Shown piece by piece: positions 48,501 through 57,883 of a DNA stretch of 64,000 bases. Position 1 is the first letter of the stretch. Every line of letters begins with the position of its first letter. Made by a program: the position numbers and the translations under genes. Below the pieces are notes generated by a model. The model had not been told where the DNA came from. It saw only the letters and a list, made by a program, of their open reading frames with translations, and did not search any database. Origin of the DNA: Bacteroidia bacterium (GTDB taxonomy: Bacteria; Bacteroidota; Bacteroidia; Chitinophagales; Chitinophagaceae). The stretch is from NCBI GenBank assembly GCA_030426665.1, contig JAUHYD010000010.1, positions 123,115 to 187,114 of the forward strand, in the 5' to 3' direction.

Positions 48501-51500
48501 TCAAGTGCTACCGGCATAACAACCGTAGGGTTTGGTTCCGGAGTCGTAACAAGCGTGGGTGGTGCTGGAACCTCTACTATAACATATACGTTGCCCGGCG
48601 GCTGCATTACTACGGCTATCGTAACTGTAAATGCAGGACCGGCAGCGATTGCCGGCAGTGTTCCTTTTTGTGAGGGTGGTTCAATAACTCTGAGCAGTAC
48701 CACCTCCGGTGGTACCTGGAGCTCTTCCGCTCCCGGAGTTGCAACGGTCTCAAGTTCGGGAGTCGTTAGTGGATTAACTGCAGGTACCGCAACTATGTGC
48801 TATGCCGTTTCCGGATGTACTACCTGCACTGTTATTACGGTAAATCCACAGCCGGCAGCAATTTCAGGCGCATCCACTGTCTGCGTTGGAAGTGACATTG
48901 TACTTACAGATGCCACACCGCTAGGAACATGGAGCAGTTCTGACATCACCGTTGCAACTGTAACAAGTAGCGGTACTGTAACAGGTGCCGGTGCAGGTAC
49001 TGCCACTATCTCGTATGCATTACCTACTGGTTGCTTCGTCACAAAAACAATAACCGTGAATGCCAGCCCGGCCACTATCGCGGGAGGCACAGGACTTTGT
49101 GTAGGCACTACTACGTCGTTAACAAGCACCACACCAAGCGGGACCTGGAGCACCAGCGACCCATCCGTAGCAAGTATTTTAAGTCCGGGCCTGATTGGAG
49201 GTGTATCTCCCGGTACTGCAACCATATGCTATGCGGTTGCCGGATGCGCTACATGTGTTGTTGTTACTGTGTACGCAGTACCTTCGGCCATCAGTGGTGC
49301 TGACAATGTGTGCAGTGGGCAGAATATCACCTTGACTAACAGTGCTTCGGGCGGTGTATGGACAAGCAGCGCACCTTCTGTTGCATCAATCGACGCAGGT
49401 AGCGGACTGGTAACAGGTGGTATACCGGGCACAACAACAATTACATATTCTCTCGGTTTCGGCTGCGTGTCAACAAAAGTTATTACAGTAAATCCGCTAC
49501 CCGGATCGATTGGCGGGACGCTTGCGCTCTGTCAGGGCACTCCGACTACTTTGACCTGCACCCCTTCCGGCGGAATTTGGTTCAGCTCTGACGTGGCTGT
49601 AGCAACTGTAGGTGTAAGTACCGGAAACGTTACTACCGGCTCAACACCCGGAACCACAACAATATCTTACACATTGCCAACAGGATGTTATAGCACGGCT
49701 ATATTGACTGTCAACACACTGCCGGCTCCGATAACCGGAGTCACAAATATGTGTGTAGGGGCAAGTACCACATTAAGTACAACTACACCGGGTTGCACCT
49801 GGAGCTCCAGCAGCGGCAACGCTACCGTTGGATTTACAACCGGTGTAGTGACAGGAGTATTTACCGGCACCGCGACCATTACTACAGCAGTCCCCGGTAC
49901 GGGTTGCTCACGTAGCACTGTTGTACTTGTAAACGGATTACCAACAGGTATCGGTGGATCTCTGGAAATATGTGAAGGTGAAACGAGCTCACTTTCAGGA
50001 GCACCTTCGGGAGGAACATGGATGAGTGTTACTCCATCAACTGCCACCATTTCTGCCGGCTCAGGGATATTGAGCGGTCTTTCTGCCGGCACCACCGACA
50101 TCGTTTATACGCTTCCTACAACTTGTTCCAGAACAGTAACCGCAACTGTGAACCCATTGCCCAACCCAATAACGGGAACAGCAACTGTTTGTATGGGACA
50201 ATCAACAACACTGAGCAGTACTACGGGCGGTGGCACTTGGAGCAGCAGTACCACCTCTGTGGCAACTATCAGCAGTGGTGGTGTAGTAACAGGTGTAAAC
50301 GGAGGCTCCGGCTCTATGACTGCAACGATCACTTACACACTTCCTACAGGCTGCTATACAACACGGACAGTTACCGTATATAACCTGCCGGGAATAATCA
50401 CCGGAAACCCGAATGTGTGCGAAGGACTAACAACAACGTTAGGATGTACCCCGTCAGGTGGTACCTGGGCTACAAGTACGTCTTCTGTTGCTACAATAGG
50501 CTCTACAACAGGCATTGTAACCGGTGTATCTTCAACTGCACCGGGCACGGCAACTATCACTTATACAGTTGGCACAGGCTGCTACAATACAACGACAGTT
50601 ACCGTACATCCGCTGCCAAACACAATAACGGGCACCCCCACGACGTGTGTGGGTTCAACAACAACTTTAAGCAACGCTACTCCTTTCGGCACATGGAGTT
50701 CTGACGCCGCAGGTATCGCGTCAGTAGGTGCTGCAACAGGAATAGTGACAGGAAATAGTGCAGGGACTGCTACAATAAGTTACACGCTTGCTACTGGTTG
50801 CAGGACCACTCAGGTTGTAACAATCTATGCACTACCAGCGCCTATTACAGGCGTCTTGCAGGCTTGCGTTGGACTTACCACTCCGCTCAGCACAACAACA
50901 CCGGGAGGAACCTGGGTCAGCAGTGCACCCGCTAATGCTTCCGTTGATGCAACTACAGGCGTTGTGACAGGCGTAGCAGCAGGCACAACAGCTACAATAA
51001 CTTATTCGCTGGGTACAGGATGCTCAACCACTGCAGTCGTATCTGTTAATACGCCTCCCTTGCCGGTTACCGGTCCGGATGAAGTATGTGTCGGGCAAAC
51101 AATTACAATGAGTAATGCTTCGCCGTTCGGAACATGGAGTAATACGCCGCTGGCGATAGCAACAGTTAATCCGACAACAGGTGTAGTAACAGGAATTACT
51201 GCAGGCACAGCTTACATCAGCTACACAATCCCTACAGGATGCTATCAGGTAAAGATGGTTACCGTACATGCACTGCCAACTGCCATAACCGGACCAACAG
51301 AAGTTTGTGAACAATCTTCTGTGACGCTTAGCAGCACCCCGACAGGTGGATCCTGGGGAACAACAACGCCATCATTAGTGACAGTAAACCCAACTACGGG
51401 AAGCGTGTTCGGAGACAATGCCGGTGTTGCAACAATCGTTTACACCCAGGGCATTGGTTGTCAGACTTCCAGAACTATTACAGTCAATCCACAACCGGCA

Positions 51501-54500
51501 GCAATTACCGGAAACCTTGGAGTCTGTATTGGTTTCACAAGTCTGTTGGCAAATGCAAGTCCGGGCGGCACTTGGAGCAGCGGCACTCCCTCTGTCGGAA
51601 CTATTGACGGCTCTGGGTTAGTGACAAGTGTATCTGTTGGCACAACACCTGTTACTTACACGACACCAATGACAGGTTGTACAAGAGTCGCGGAGGTAAC
51701 TGTTAACCCTTTACCGGGTCCTGTAACGGGTAGCGACGGTTTCTGTAACCTGAGCTCTACAACTTATATGAGTTCACCGGCAGGCGGCACATGGAGCACT
51801 TCAAACGTAAGCGTACTGACTATCAATCCGACAACAGGCGTTGCCACTGGCGTAACAGTCGATACGGCCGATGTTATTTACACCTTGCCTACAGGCTGTA
51901 CTTCATCCAAAAGCGTATTCCTGATATTGGCACCCTACCCGATTACGGGCCCCGACAGACTGTGCGAAGGCCAAACCGATACTCTTAGGAACGCAGTGGG
52001 TGGCGGTGTATGGAGCAGTAGTAATACTGCCATCGTCCCGATAGATGTAATGACTGCAGAAGTAACCGGTCTTGTTCAGGGTACTGCCAACATCACTTAT
52101 GTCTTGTCGACAGGATGTGCTTCGGTACAGTACATGACCGTCAACCCTATTCCTGTAGGTATTACCGGCTCACGAGAAGTATGTGAGGGACTGACAACTA
52201 CTTTGTCAAATATCACTTCAGGGGGCACATGGAGCAGCTACAACACAGGTGTCGCAACCATAGGTTCACTATCAGGTGTTGTGACGGGCATTTCAGGCGG
52301 TGCTACCGGCGACACAACTACTGTAAGCTATTCACTGGGAACCGGCTGTAACGCAAAAACAATAGTAACTGTTAATCCACTACCTCCGGCCATAACCGGC
52401 ACCTTGCAAGTCTGTGAAGGCCTGTCAACAACGTTGTCCAACAGCTATTCAGGGGGCGTATGGAACAGTTCTAACCCTTCTGTTGCCGACATTAACGCAA
52501 GTACGGGGGTAATGACAGGATTGTATACGGGTACAGCATTGATCAGTTATACTTTACCTACGAGCTGCCTGATAACGCAGGAAGTCACCGTAAACCCGCT
52601 TCCGTCCGGAACCTCGGGACTGACGGATATATGTGTAGACGGAACAACAGTACTTACTAATGCTACGCCCGGCGGCACCTGGGAGAGCAGCGATACTGCA
52701 ATTGCTATCGTTGATGCATCCGGATTGGTTACTGGCAGATCCGCAGGAAACGTGGTAATATCCTATGTACTGCCTACAGGATGTATAGCAACCTGGCCGA
52801 TGACCATCAATGCAAACCCTGACCCGATTACCGGCTCATTGTCGGTATGTGCCGGCTTTGCAACAAATCTGTATAGCGGTCCGGCAGGTGGCACATGGAG
52901 CGCAGGTCCTTCAGGAGCTTCGTTTGGCTACATTAATCCGATTACCGGTGTTGTGAGTGGCATTATGGCCGGCAACATCCCAATCACCTACTCGCTTAGT
53001 TCGGGTTGTCTGGTAACGGACACAGTAACTGTCATAACATTACCTTCCGTCATAAGCGGCGTTCCGCGCGTATGTGTTAATGATACGACGGTCATGATCA
53101 ACTCTGCACCCGGCGGAGTATGGAGCATCAGCAATGCAAATGCAACAATCAATCCTGCCACAGGCGAAGTTGTCGGTGTAACGGCAGGAACATCAGTTGT
53201 CACCTATACGGTTGGCACCGGCTGTTTCAATGTTCATACAATTACCGTTAATCCGCTACCTGCAGTAATCACAGGCCCTTCACAAGTGTGCGAAAATGCA
53301 ACTATTATGCTATCGAGTGCCAGTTTGGGCGGCATTTGGTCGACAAGCTCCACGCCAATAGCTACTGTAGACTATATATCAGGTCTTGTCACAGGCGGTA
53401 TGGCTGGCACAGTCAATATTACATATTCATTCGGGGGAACCGGTTGTAAACGTGTTAAACCAATAACCGTAAACCAAACACCATACCCGATATTGGGCAA
53501 CCCACACATCTGTATAGGTTCCTCTAATACATTTACGGATACCCTTCCCGGAGGCATTTGGTACAGCGGCAACCCATCTGTGGCTAACATCAATCCGTCT
53601 ACAGGTCTTGCTGTTTCAGTGTCACTAGGCACAACCACTGTTAGCTATCGATTGCCGACAACAGGCTGTCAGGCTACAAGGCAGGTGACCGTACAGCCTC
53701 TGCCGGTTGTCTATGATGTACAAGCGATCGGCGATACCAGCTATTGCGCTGGCGGAGATGGCGTGGCTATTGGCTTGAGTGGCTCTCAACCCGGTGTCAG
53801 CTATGTACTGTATCATGGTAGTACAGCAACCGGCTATCGCTCCGGAACCGGTATGCCGATTAACTTCGGAATGCACACCGCCGCAGGAACATACAGTGTT
53901 CAGGCAACTAATGTAACAAGCGGCTGCATGAAGGATATGAACGGAAGCATCACAGTTGTCATCACACCTCTGGCTGCTCCCGGCGTATCTATTGCTGCGT
54001 CGCCTTACGACAGTCTATGCCCGGGAGAAAGTCTTGTAGTAAGTCCTGTTGCAGTAAATGGCGGTTCAGCGCCAACTTACCTATGGAAGGTGAATGGTGT
54101 TAATGTAAGTACCGCAACATCATATTCTTTTGTACCTGCACCGGACGATATTGTGACTGTGATAATGACAAGCGACGAAGAGTGTATATCGGCACCTACC
54201 GCAATTGCCAACAAGACTATCCGGGTGTTGCCATTCGAGACACCAATTGCAGGAATAGTGACAACACCGGACGATACTGTTTGCCAGTTTAACCCGACAA
54301 CATTTACAGCGGCACCTTCGTTTGGTGGTTCTCATCCTACGTACTACTGGAATGTGAACGGCGCAGCGGTTGGCACAGGCAGCAGTTATACGTATAACCC
54401 TGTTGATGGCGATATTGTTAACTGCAAAATGATTAGTAATTATCGTTGTCGCCTGTCAGATACAGTACTTAGTGGCAATGTTGTGATGAGCGTAGACTCG

Positions 54501-55055
54501 GTACTTATTCCTACTGTAGTGGTGTACCCTGAACCCGGATTTACAGTAGAAGACGGGAAGCCGGTAACATTGCACACAACTGTTACTAACGGGGGAGCAA
54601 ACCCCCAATATCAGTGGAAGGTAAACGGATACCCTGTTGCCGGCGCTACTGCCGACACCTATACCGCTGTATTTAACGACTATGATTCTGTAACATGCCA
54701 GATAGTTAGCAGTGGCGTATGCCATAATATCGGCACTTCAAATTGGGTATTTATTTCCGTAGCACCTACTGCTGTCGGGCAAACCGGTATCAACAGCAAT
54801 ATTGTTGTAACACCGAACCCGACAAAAGGAATGCTGACACTTACAGGAAACTGGGGCAATACTTCCACAGATCAGGTCAGCATAGAAGTAACAAATATGC
54901 TCGGCCAGATTGTTTACAGAAATATAATCAAGACACAGCAGGGCAAATTAGATGCGGTAATTACGCTGGACAATATGCTTGCAAACGGAATGTATATTCT
55001 GACGTTGAAAGGTGATGCAGCACAACAATCTTTCCACTTTGTACTGGAGCGGTAA
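45534..55055 (+). CDS. 3173 aa secreted protein: L-type-lectin-like N-terminus, about 30 Big2-like repeats, T9SS C-terminal sorting domain
   Basis: Signal peptide MKRLYLYTILSVLFALNSNAQ; AFTVEFEFQVIPSGASWAIADGLAFWIV...GLVLMLDNYNNDG lectin-like; repeats ITGxxxVCxGxTTTLSxxTxGGTWSSSxxxVATIxxxTGVVTGxxAGTATITYTLPTGC; C-term VVTPNPTKGMLTLTG...NGMYILTLKGDAAQQSFHFVLER. Confidence 0.93.
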   Translation: MKRLYLYTILSVLFALNSNAQISISLATGGSPVVPAGWVLGGSASVSGTHVQLTPPSGGQAGRVYYGTPQTVGSCGAFTVEFEFQVIPSGASWAIADGLAFWIVNPLSGFIGGGGIGMPTNPNGLVLMLDNYNNDGVANDPLVSLLGYPAGFTGTYVEGSATNRLDVMPNQYFVWDGGWHHVKLTYAGGNIKVYFNHSSIPNMTGFFPLTTTGYFGFCGSTGGAWSTQSVRNVYIYSDNVSEISGPDVVCMGTTATFTDSAAGGTWSSSATGVGTIDATSGVFTPISPGVTTLNYSYTASTATCSATKTVTVNATSLSSSTGSSSICSSSLDTFTNSISGGTWSSSDTHIATIGSTTGILDPDRAGTVTVTYTLPSGCTTESTVTINTAPPELSILPSPATVCDDDTLSLTAINATTYNLIPPQSWEHGVPTTSGIPVDMWSYTGSSPSFWYQVDGATAATPSTGGSASGTYIADFNCRSLSSGTSGYLTSPSFSMVGVSSATLSLWVYRDVSAYNTTAYNSEALTVQITSSVGGTVTLGSIPRRGGAPITGSFSGTSTTGTSGWFQYTCAIPSGFTSANNQIYISALSRNGNNIYLDSVTITGTIGDPTWSPSTWLYTNPATTTAYTGSALNPVYMHPTGITTPTTITYTASLTNGTCSSTGTSTVTMNPNPAAITGPGLTCIGGTVTLSSATSGGVWTSSTPSVASVGSSSGIVTGTTAGTSTICYGFGGCTTCTVVTVVTSPAANSGIPIACQGSTTTLSNSVGGGTWSSSYPAVGSVDAATGVVTGITIGTTIITYGIATCYATTMVTVNPVPDTITGSASLCIGATTALSSATPGGLWTSSSPGTASVGVLSGIVTGMSAGTATISYRVAGCSVTKVVTVVTAATPIVGPTSICVGSTMTQTNSTSGGTWTSSTPSIATIGSSSGIVTGVATGTATITYVVSAGCTTTRVITITAAPPAITGTMSMCIGGSTTLSHSTIGGTWTSSATGITTVGFGSGVVTSVGGAGTSTITYTLPGGCITTAIVTVNAGPAAIAGSVPFCEGGSITLSSTTSGGTWSSSAPGVATVSSSGVVSGLTAGTATMCYAVSGCTTCTVITVNPQPAAISGASTVCVGSDIVLTDATPLGTWSSSDITVATVTSSGTVTGAGAGTATISYALPTGCFVTKTITVNASPATIAGGTGLCVGTTTSLTSTTPSGTWSTSDPSVASILSPGLIGGVSPGTATICYAVAGCATCVVVTVYAVPSAISGADNVCSGQNITLTNSASGGVWTSSAPSVASIDAGSGLVTGGIPGTTTITYSLGFGCVSTKVITVNPLPGSIGGTLALCQGTPTTLTCTPSGGIWFSSDVAVATVGVSTGNVTTGSTPGTTTISYTLPTGCYSTAILTVNTLPAPITGVTNMCVGASTTLSTTTPGCTWSSSSGNATVGFTTGVVTGVFTGTATITTAVPGTGCSRSTVVLVNGLPTGIGGSLEICEGETSSLSGAPSGGTWMSVTPSTATISAGSGILSGLSAGTTDIVYTLPTTCSRTVTATVNPLPNPITGTATVCMGQSTTLSSTTGGGTWSSSTTSVATISSGGVVTGVNGGSGSMTATITYTLPTGCYTTRTVTVYNLPGIITGNPNVCEGLTTTLGCTPSGGTWATSTSSVATIGSTTGIVTGVSSTAPGTATITYTVGTGCYNTTTVTVHPLPNTITGTPTTCVGSTTTLSNATPFGTWSSDAAGIASVGAATGIVTGNSAGTATISYTLATGCRTTQVVTIYALPAPITGVLQACVGLTTPLSTTTPGGTWVSSAPANASVDATTGVVTGVAAGTTATITYSLGTGCSTTAVVSVNTPPLPVTGPDEVCVGQTITMSNASPFGTWSNTPLAIATVNPTTGVVTGITAGTAYISYTIPTGCYQVKMVTVHALPTAITGPTEVCEQSSVTLSSTPTGGSWGTTTPSLVTVNPTTGSVFGDNAGVATIVYTQGIGCQTSRTITVNPQPAAITGNLGVCIGFTSLLANASPGGTWSSGTPSVGTIDGSGLVTSVSVGTTPVTYTTPMTGCTRVAEVTVNPLPGPVTGSDGFCNLSSTTYMSSPAGGTWSTSNVSVLTINPTTGVATGVTVDTADVIYTLPTGCTSSKSVFLILAPYPITGPDRLCEGQTDTLRNAVGGGVWSSSNTAIVPIDVMTAEVTGLVQGTANITYVLSTGCASVQYMTVNPIPVGITGSREVCEGLTTTLSNITSGGTWSSYNTGVATIGSLSGVVTGISGGATGDTTTVSYSLGTGCNAKTIVTVNPLPPAITGTLQVCEGLSTTLSNSYSGGVWNSSNPSVADINASTGVMTGLYTGTALISYTLPTSCLITQEVTVNPLPSGTSGLTDICVDGTTVLTNATPGGTWESSDTAIAIVDASGLVTGRSAGNVVISYVLPTGCIATWPMTINANPDPITGSLSVCAGFATNLYSGPAGGTWSAGPSGASFGYINPITGVVSGIMAGNIPITYSLSSGCLVTDTVTVITLPSVISGVPRVCVNDTTVMINSAPGGVWSISNANATINPATGEVVGVTAGTSVVTYTVGTGCFNVHTITVNPLPAVITGPSQVCENATIMLSSASLGGIWSTSSTPIATVDYISGLVTGGMAGTVNITYSFGGTGCKRVKPITVNQTPYPILGNPHICIGSSNTFTDTLPGGIWYSGNPSVANINPSTGLAVSVSLGTTTVSYRLPTTGCQATRQVTVQPLPVVYDVQAIGDTSYCAGGDGVAIGLSGSQPGVSYVLYHGSTATGYRSGTGMPINFGMHTAAGTYSVQATNVTSGCMKDMNGSITVVITPLAAPGVSIAASPYDSLCPGESLVVSPVAVNGGSAPTYLWKVNGVNVSTATSYSFVPAPDDIVTVIMTSDEECISAPTAIANKTIRVLPFETPIAGIVTTPDDTVCQFNPTTFTAAPSFGGSHPTYYWNVNGAAVGTGSSYTYNPVDGDIVNCKMISNYRCRLSDTVLSGNVVMSVDSVLIPTVVVYPEPGFTVEDGKPVTLHTTVTNGGANPQYQWKVNGYPVAGATADTYTAVFNDYDSVTCQIVSSGVCHNIGTSNWVFISVAPTAVGQTGINSNIVVTPNPTKGMLTLTGNWGNTSTDQVSIEVTNMLGQIVYRNIIKTQQGKLDAVITLDNMLANGMYILTLKGDAAQQSFHFVLER
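46252..53700 (+). repeat. Array of about 30 Big2-like repeats (about 70-80 aa each)
   Basis: Regular (I/V)TGxxxxCxG ... GG(T/V)WSSS ... GC motif counted by eye in the 3173 aa translation; interrupted once near 46.8-47.5 kb. Confidence 0.85.
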
Positions 55056-55083
55056 TTTCAACTAAATGTTACAATAAACTTCA

Positions 55084-55117
55084 AACGGGTTGCCAATCAC
55101 CGGCAACCCGTTTTTTT
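55084..55117 (+). terminator. Rho-independent terminator downstream of the 3173 aa gene
   Basis: aacgggttgcc-aatcac-cggcaacccgttttttt. Confidence 0.9.
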
Positions 55118-55293
55118 GTGCCAAAATACGGCAACTTTCCAACCCGGAAATACATAAAATGTCAATAAAATAATGTTATTTTGATAGTTGAACATATTAT
55201 TTACTATTTTGACAAAATAGAATGTCATAAATGGTAATGAACGTGTATTGGACAATACACCTAAAAGTTGTTTGCTATTTTAAACAAAATGGT

Positions 55294-57663
55294 ATGAAGA
55301 AAATATTATTTACACTTATTTGTTGCTGTTCTTTCCTCCTGAGTGATGCCCAAATTACCCTTATAGACCCGACCGCCGGCGGAGGGTTTGAGTCCGGTAC
55401 GTTTTTTGGGGCAAATGGATGGACACTGGTTGGCTTTGGCCCCAATCGGTGGGCAATAGGAAATGGCATTGTAAACACCGGCTTAAGAAGTGCATATATC
55501 GGTAACGCTTCAACCTTTGTTGGCACAGCTACTCCTGCAATAAATCACTTTTACAGTTCCGCACCTATAAACATTCCGGCAACTGCTTCTAACATTCTGT
55601 TATCATTCAGATATGCACAACCTGTGGTAGACTTTGGCAATGATTCATTTATAGTATCTATAGGTTTTGCTTCGGACCCGACACCAGTTTCGGGAAGCAC
55701 CATTCAGCCTATGTACAACAGAGTGTACACCAATACGGCTGCTGCCTACCCGGGCTTTGTTGAGGTAGGACCCATTGATTTGTCTGTTTACAACGGAACA
55801 TCAATTCGTGTTGTGTTTACCCATGTCAACAATGGCTCGGGAGCGCAAGGCATACCCGCAGTAGATAGTATATCACTGACGTATTGTAATATAGCCGGCG
55901 TAACCGGAACCAACATGGTATGCCCTACAGACACCGTACAGTTTGCATGTTCAGCATCAGGCGGCACCTGGAGTAGCTCCAATACCGCTGTTGCTACCGT
56001 TGATGCAACTTCAGGAATCGTCACAGGTGTTGCCACCGGCACTGCGTCTATATCGTATATTCTTGGCGGCTGTTTTTCAGTGAGAAATGTTACCGTTAAC
56101 CCGCAACCATCCGCAATTTTCGGCGATATTTCACTTTGTCTGGGCGACACTGCTACACTTTATGACACAACTGTAGGCGGAGTGTGGAGCAGTTCAGACG
56201 CTGCAACAGTGCCGGTGTCATCTACAGGTTTCATTACAGGGTCAACAGTTGGTACTGCTACTATTAGTTATCGCATGCCGGCCGCTTGCTGGTCGCTCGC
56301 AGAAGTTACAGTAAACCCCTTCCCGACTGCCTTTAATGTAACGGGTGGTGGCGTGGCATGTGCATCAGGTGCAGGTGTTCCGGTTGGTGTCGACAGCTCA
56401 GAACTGGGTGTCGATTACTCGATATCTGACGGCACATCTGTCGTTGCAACATCGTCCGGAACGGGCTTTCCGTTCGACATCAGTTCAATTTCCACTGCAG
56501 GATCGTACACCGTATCAGCAGCTAACGCTACATCCGGCTGTACCAGCGATATGACAGGCAGTGTTACAGTAACTATTGGGCCGGCAGTTGTTCCGGCAGT
56601 AACGATTACACCGCCTATTACGCTGGTGTGTACCGGCGGAAGTGGCACCTACACTGCTAACCCGGTTAACGAAGGCCCTACACCTTCCTATCAATGGTAT
56701 GTAAACGGTACTGCTACCGGCACAGGAACTTCGTATAGCTACGCTCCGGTGGCTGGTGATGTTGTCTCAGTAACACTTTATCCGGGTGGCATATGTGTAT
56801 CTCCTGACTCGGCAACGGGGAACCACACACCTATTATTACCGCTTATACAGCACCTTCAGTAACGAGTGCGGTGTCTCCCGGCAATCCATCATGTACAGG
56901 TGCTGTCGTAACGATGTCGGCGGTACCGATGTTTGGTGGTAGCGCACCCACTTATATCTGGACAAAGAACGGCATCAATGTCGCAACAGGCCCTACCTAC
57001 TCGTTCCTGCCTACAGGCGGCGATGTGGTATACTGCACCATGACCAGCAATTACTCGTGTCGAACCATAGATACCGCTGTTAGCCCCAATACGCTCATGG
57101 TAACAGAGGCCGGGTCTGCCGCACCTGATGTAACTGTGTCTGCTTTCCCAACCGGAAGCATCAGCTTAGGAGACATTGTATCGTTCACGGCAACTGTAAC
57201 AGGTGGAGCACCATCTGTATCGTACCAATGGATACTAAATGGCGTTGCAATACCGGGCGCAACTGCTGCAACACATTCTGATACTACCTTTACAGATGGG
57301 GATATCGTGACCTGCGAAGTGACAAATATGGACGCATGCGCTAAATCAACGCTTAAATCTGTTTTGCTGCCGGTACCCGCAACCGGCGTGAACGGAATAG
57401 TAAAACCGACTTCACTATTTAGCCTGGCGCCTAACCCCAACCGTGGAGACTTTACAGTAACAGGCAATGCAGCTACTACTTTGCCACTAACGCTGACTGT
57501 TACTAACATGGTCGGACAAACTGTTTATACACAAACAATAGCTCCACAAGCGGGCGCTATTAACCAGCGCATATCAATCGGCAACATGCCTGTGGGCATG
57601 TACTTGCTTAGTATCAAGTCTGACTCAGTTAATGAGCTGCATAGGTTTGTGTTAACTAATTAA
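55294..57663 (+). CDS. Secreted Ig/Big2-like protein with T9SS C-terminal sorting domain
   Basis: Likely start at the internal Met MKKILFTLICCCSFLLSDAQ (track start 55231 adds 21 residues). C-term FSLAPNPNRGDFTVTG...VGMYLLSIKSDSVNELHRFVLTN. Confidence 0.9.
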   Translation: MKKILFTLICCCSFLLSDAQITLIDPTAGGGFESGTFFGANGWTLVGFGPNRWAIGNGIVNTGLRSAYIGNASTFVGTATPAINHFYSSAPINIPATASNILLSFRYAQPVVDFGNDSFIVSIGFASDPTPVSGSTIQPMYNRVYTNTAAAYPGFVEVGPIDLSVYNGTSIRVVFTHVNNGSGAQGIPAVDSISLTYCNIAGVTGTNMVCPTDTVQFACSASGGTWSSSNTAVATVDATSGIVTGVATGTASISYILGGCFSVRNVTVNPQPSAIFGDISLCLGDTATLYDTTVGGVWSSSDAATVPVSSTGFITGSTVGTATISYRMPAACWSLAEVTVNPFPTAFNVTGGGVACASGAGVPVGVDSSELGVDYSISDGTSVVATSSGTGFPFDISSISTAGSYTVSAANATSGCTSDMTGSVTVTIGPAVVPAVTITPPITLVCTGGSGTYTANPVNEGPTPSYQWYVNGTATGTGTSYSYAPVAGDVVSVTLYPGGICVSPDSATGNHTPIITAYTAPSVTSAVSPGNPSCTGAVVTMSAVPMFGGSAPTYIWTKNGINVATGPTYSFLPTGGDVVYCTMTSNYSCRTIDTAVSPNTLMVTEAGSAAPDVTVSAFPTGSISLGDIVSFTATVTGGAPSVSYQWILNGVAIPGATAATHSDTTFTDGDIVTCEVTNMDACAKSTLKSVLLPVPATGVNGIVKPTSLFSLAPNPNRGDFTVTGNAATTLPLTLTVTNMVGQTVYTQTIAPQAGAINQRISIGNMPVGMYLLSIKSDSVNELHRFVLTN

Positions 57664-57688
57664 GTTAAGAATAGTAATCAAAATATTT

Positions 57689-57716
57689 GCAAAGGCTGCA
57701 GTATGCAGCCTTTGTT
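57689..57716 (+). terminator. Hairpin downstream of the 55294-57663 gene
   Basis: caaaggctgca-gta-tgcagcctttg, weak T run after. Confidence 0.55.
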
Positions 57717-57883
57717 GTATGTAAAGAGAAGACGGTTAGCTTTTTTATAGTACTTGTCAAATTGCAAAACCGCTTCTGCCTTTCAAAACCAATCTTAATA
57801 AGCTATTGAAAAAAATAATGGAAAATTCAGACACTAATTACGCTACAATAAGCACCTGAAGTAAATAGGCAAATGATCATTGA

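Noticed and set aside
46172-57509. Minus-strand ORFs such as 48800-49225, 49688-50101 and 57051-57509 with PVTxP...VxLLHVPP patterns
   Set aside because: Antisense shadows of the Big2-like repeats in the plus-strand 3173 and 810 aa genes; no signal peptide or independent motif.
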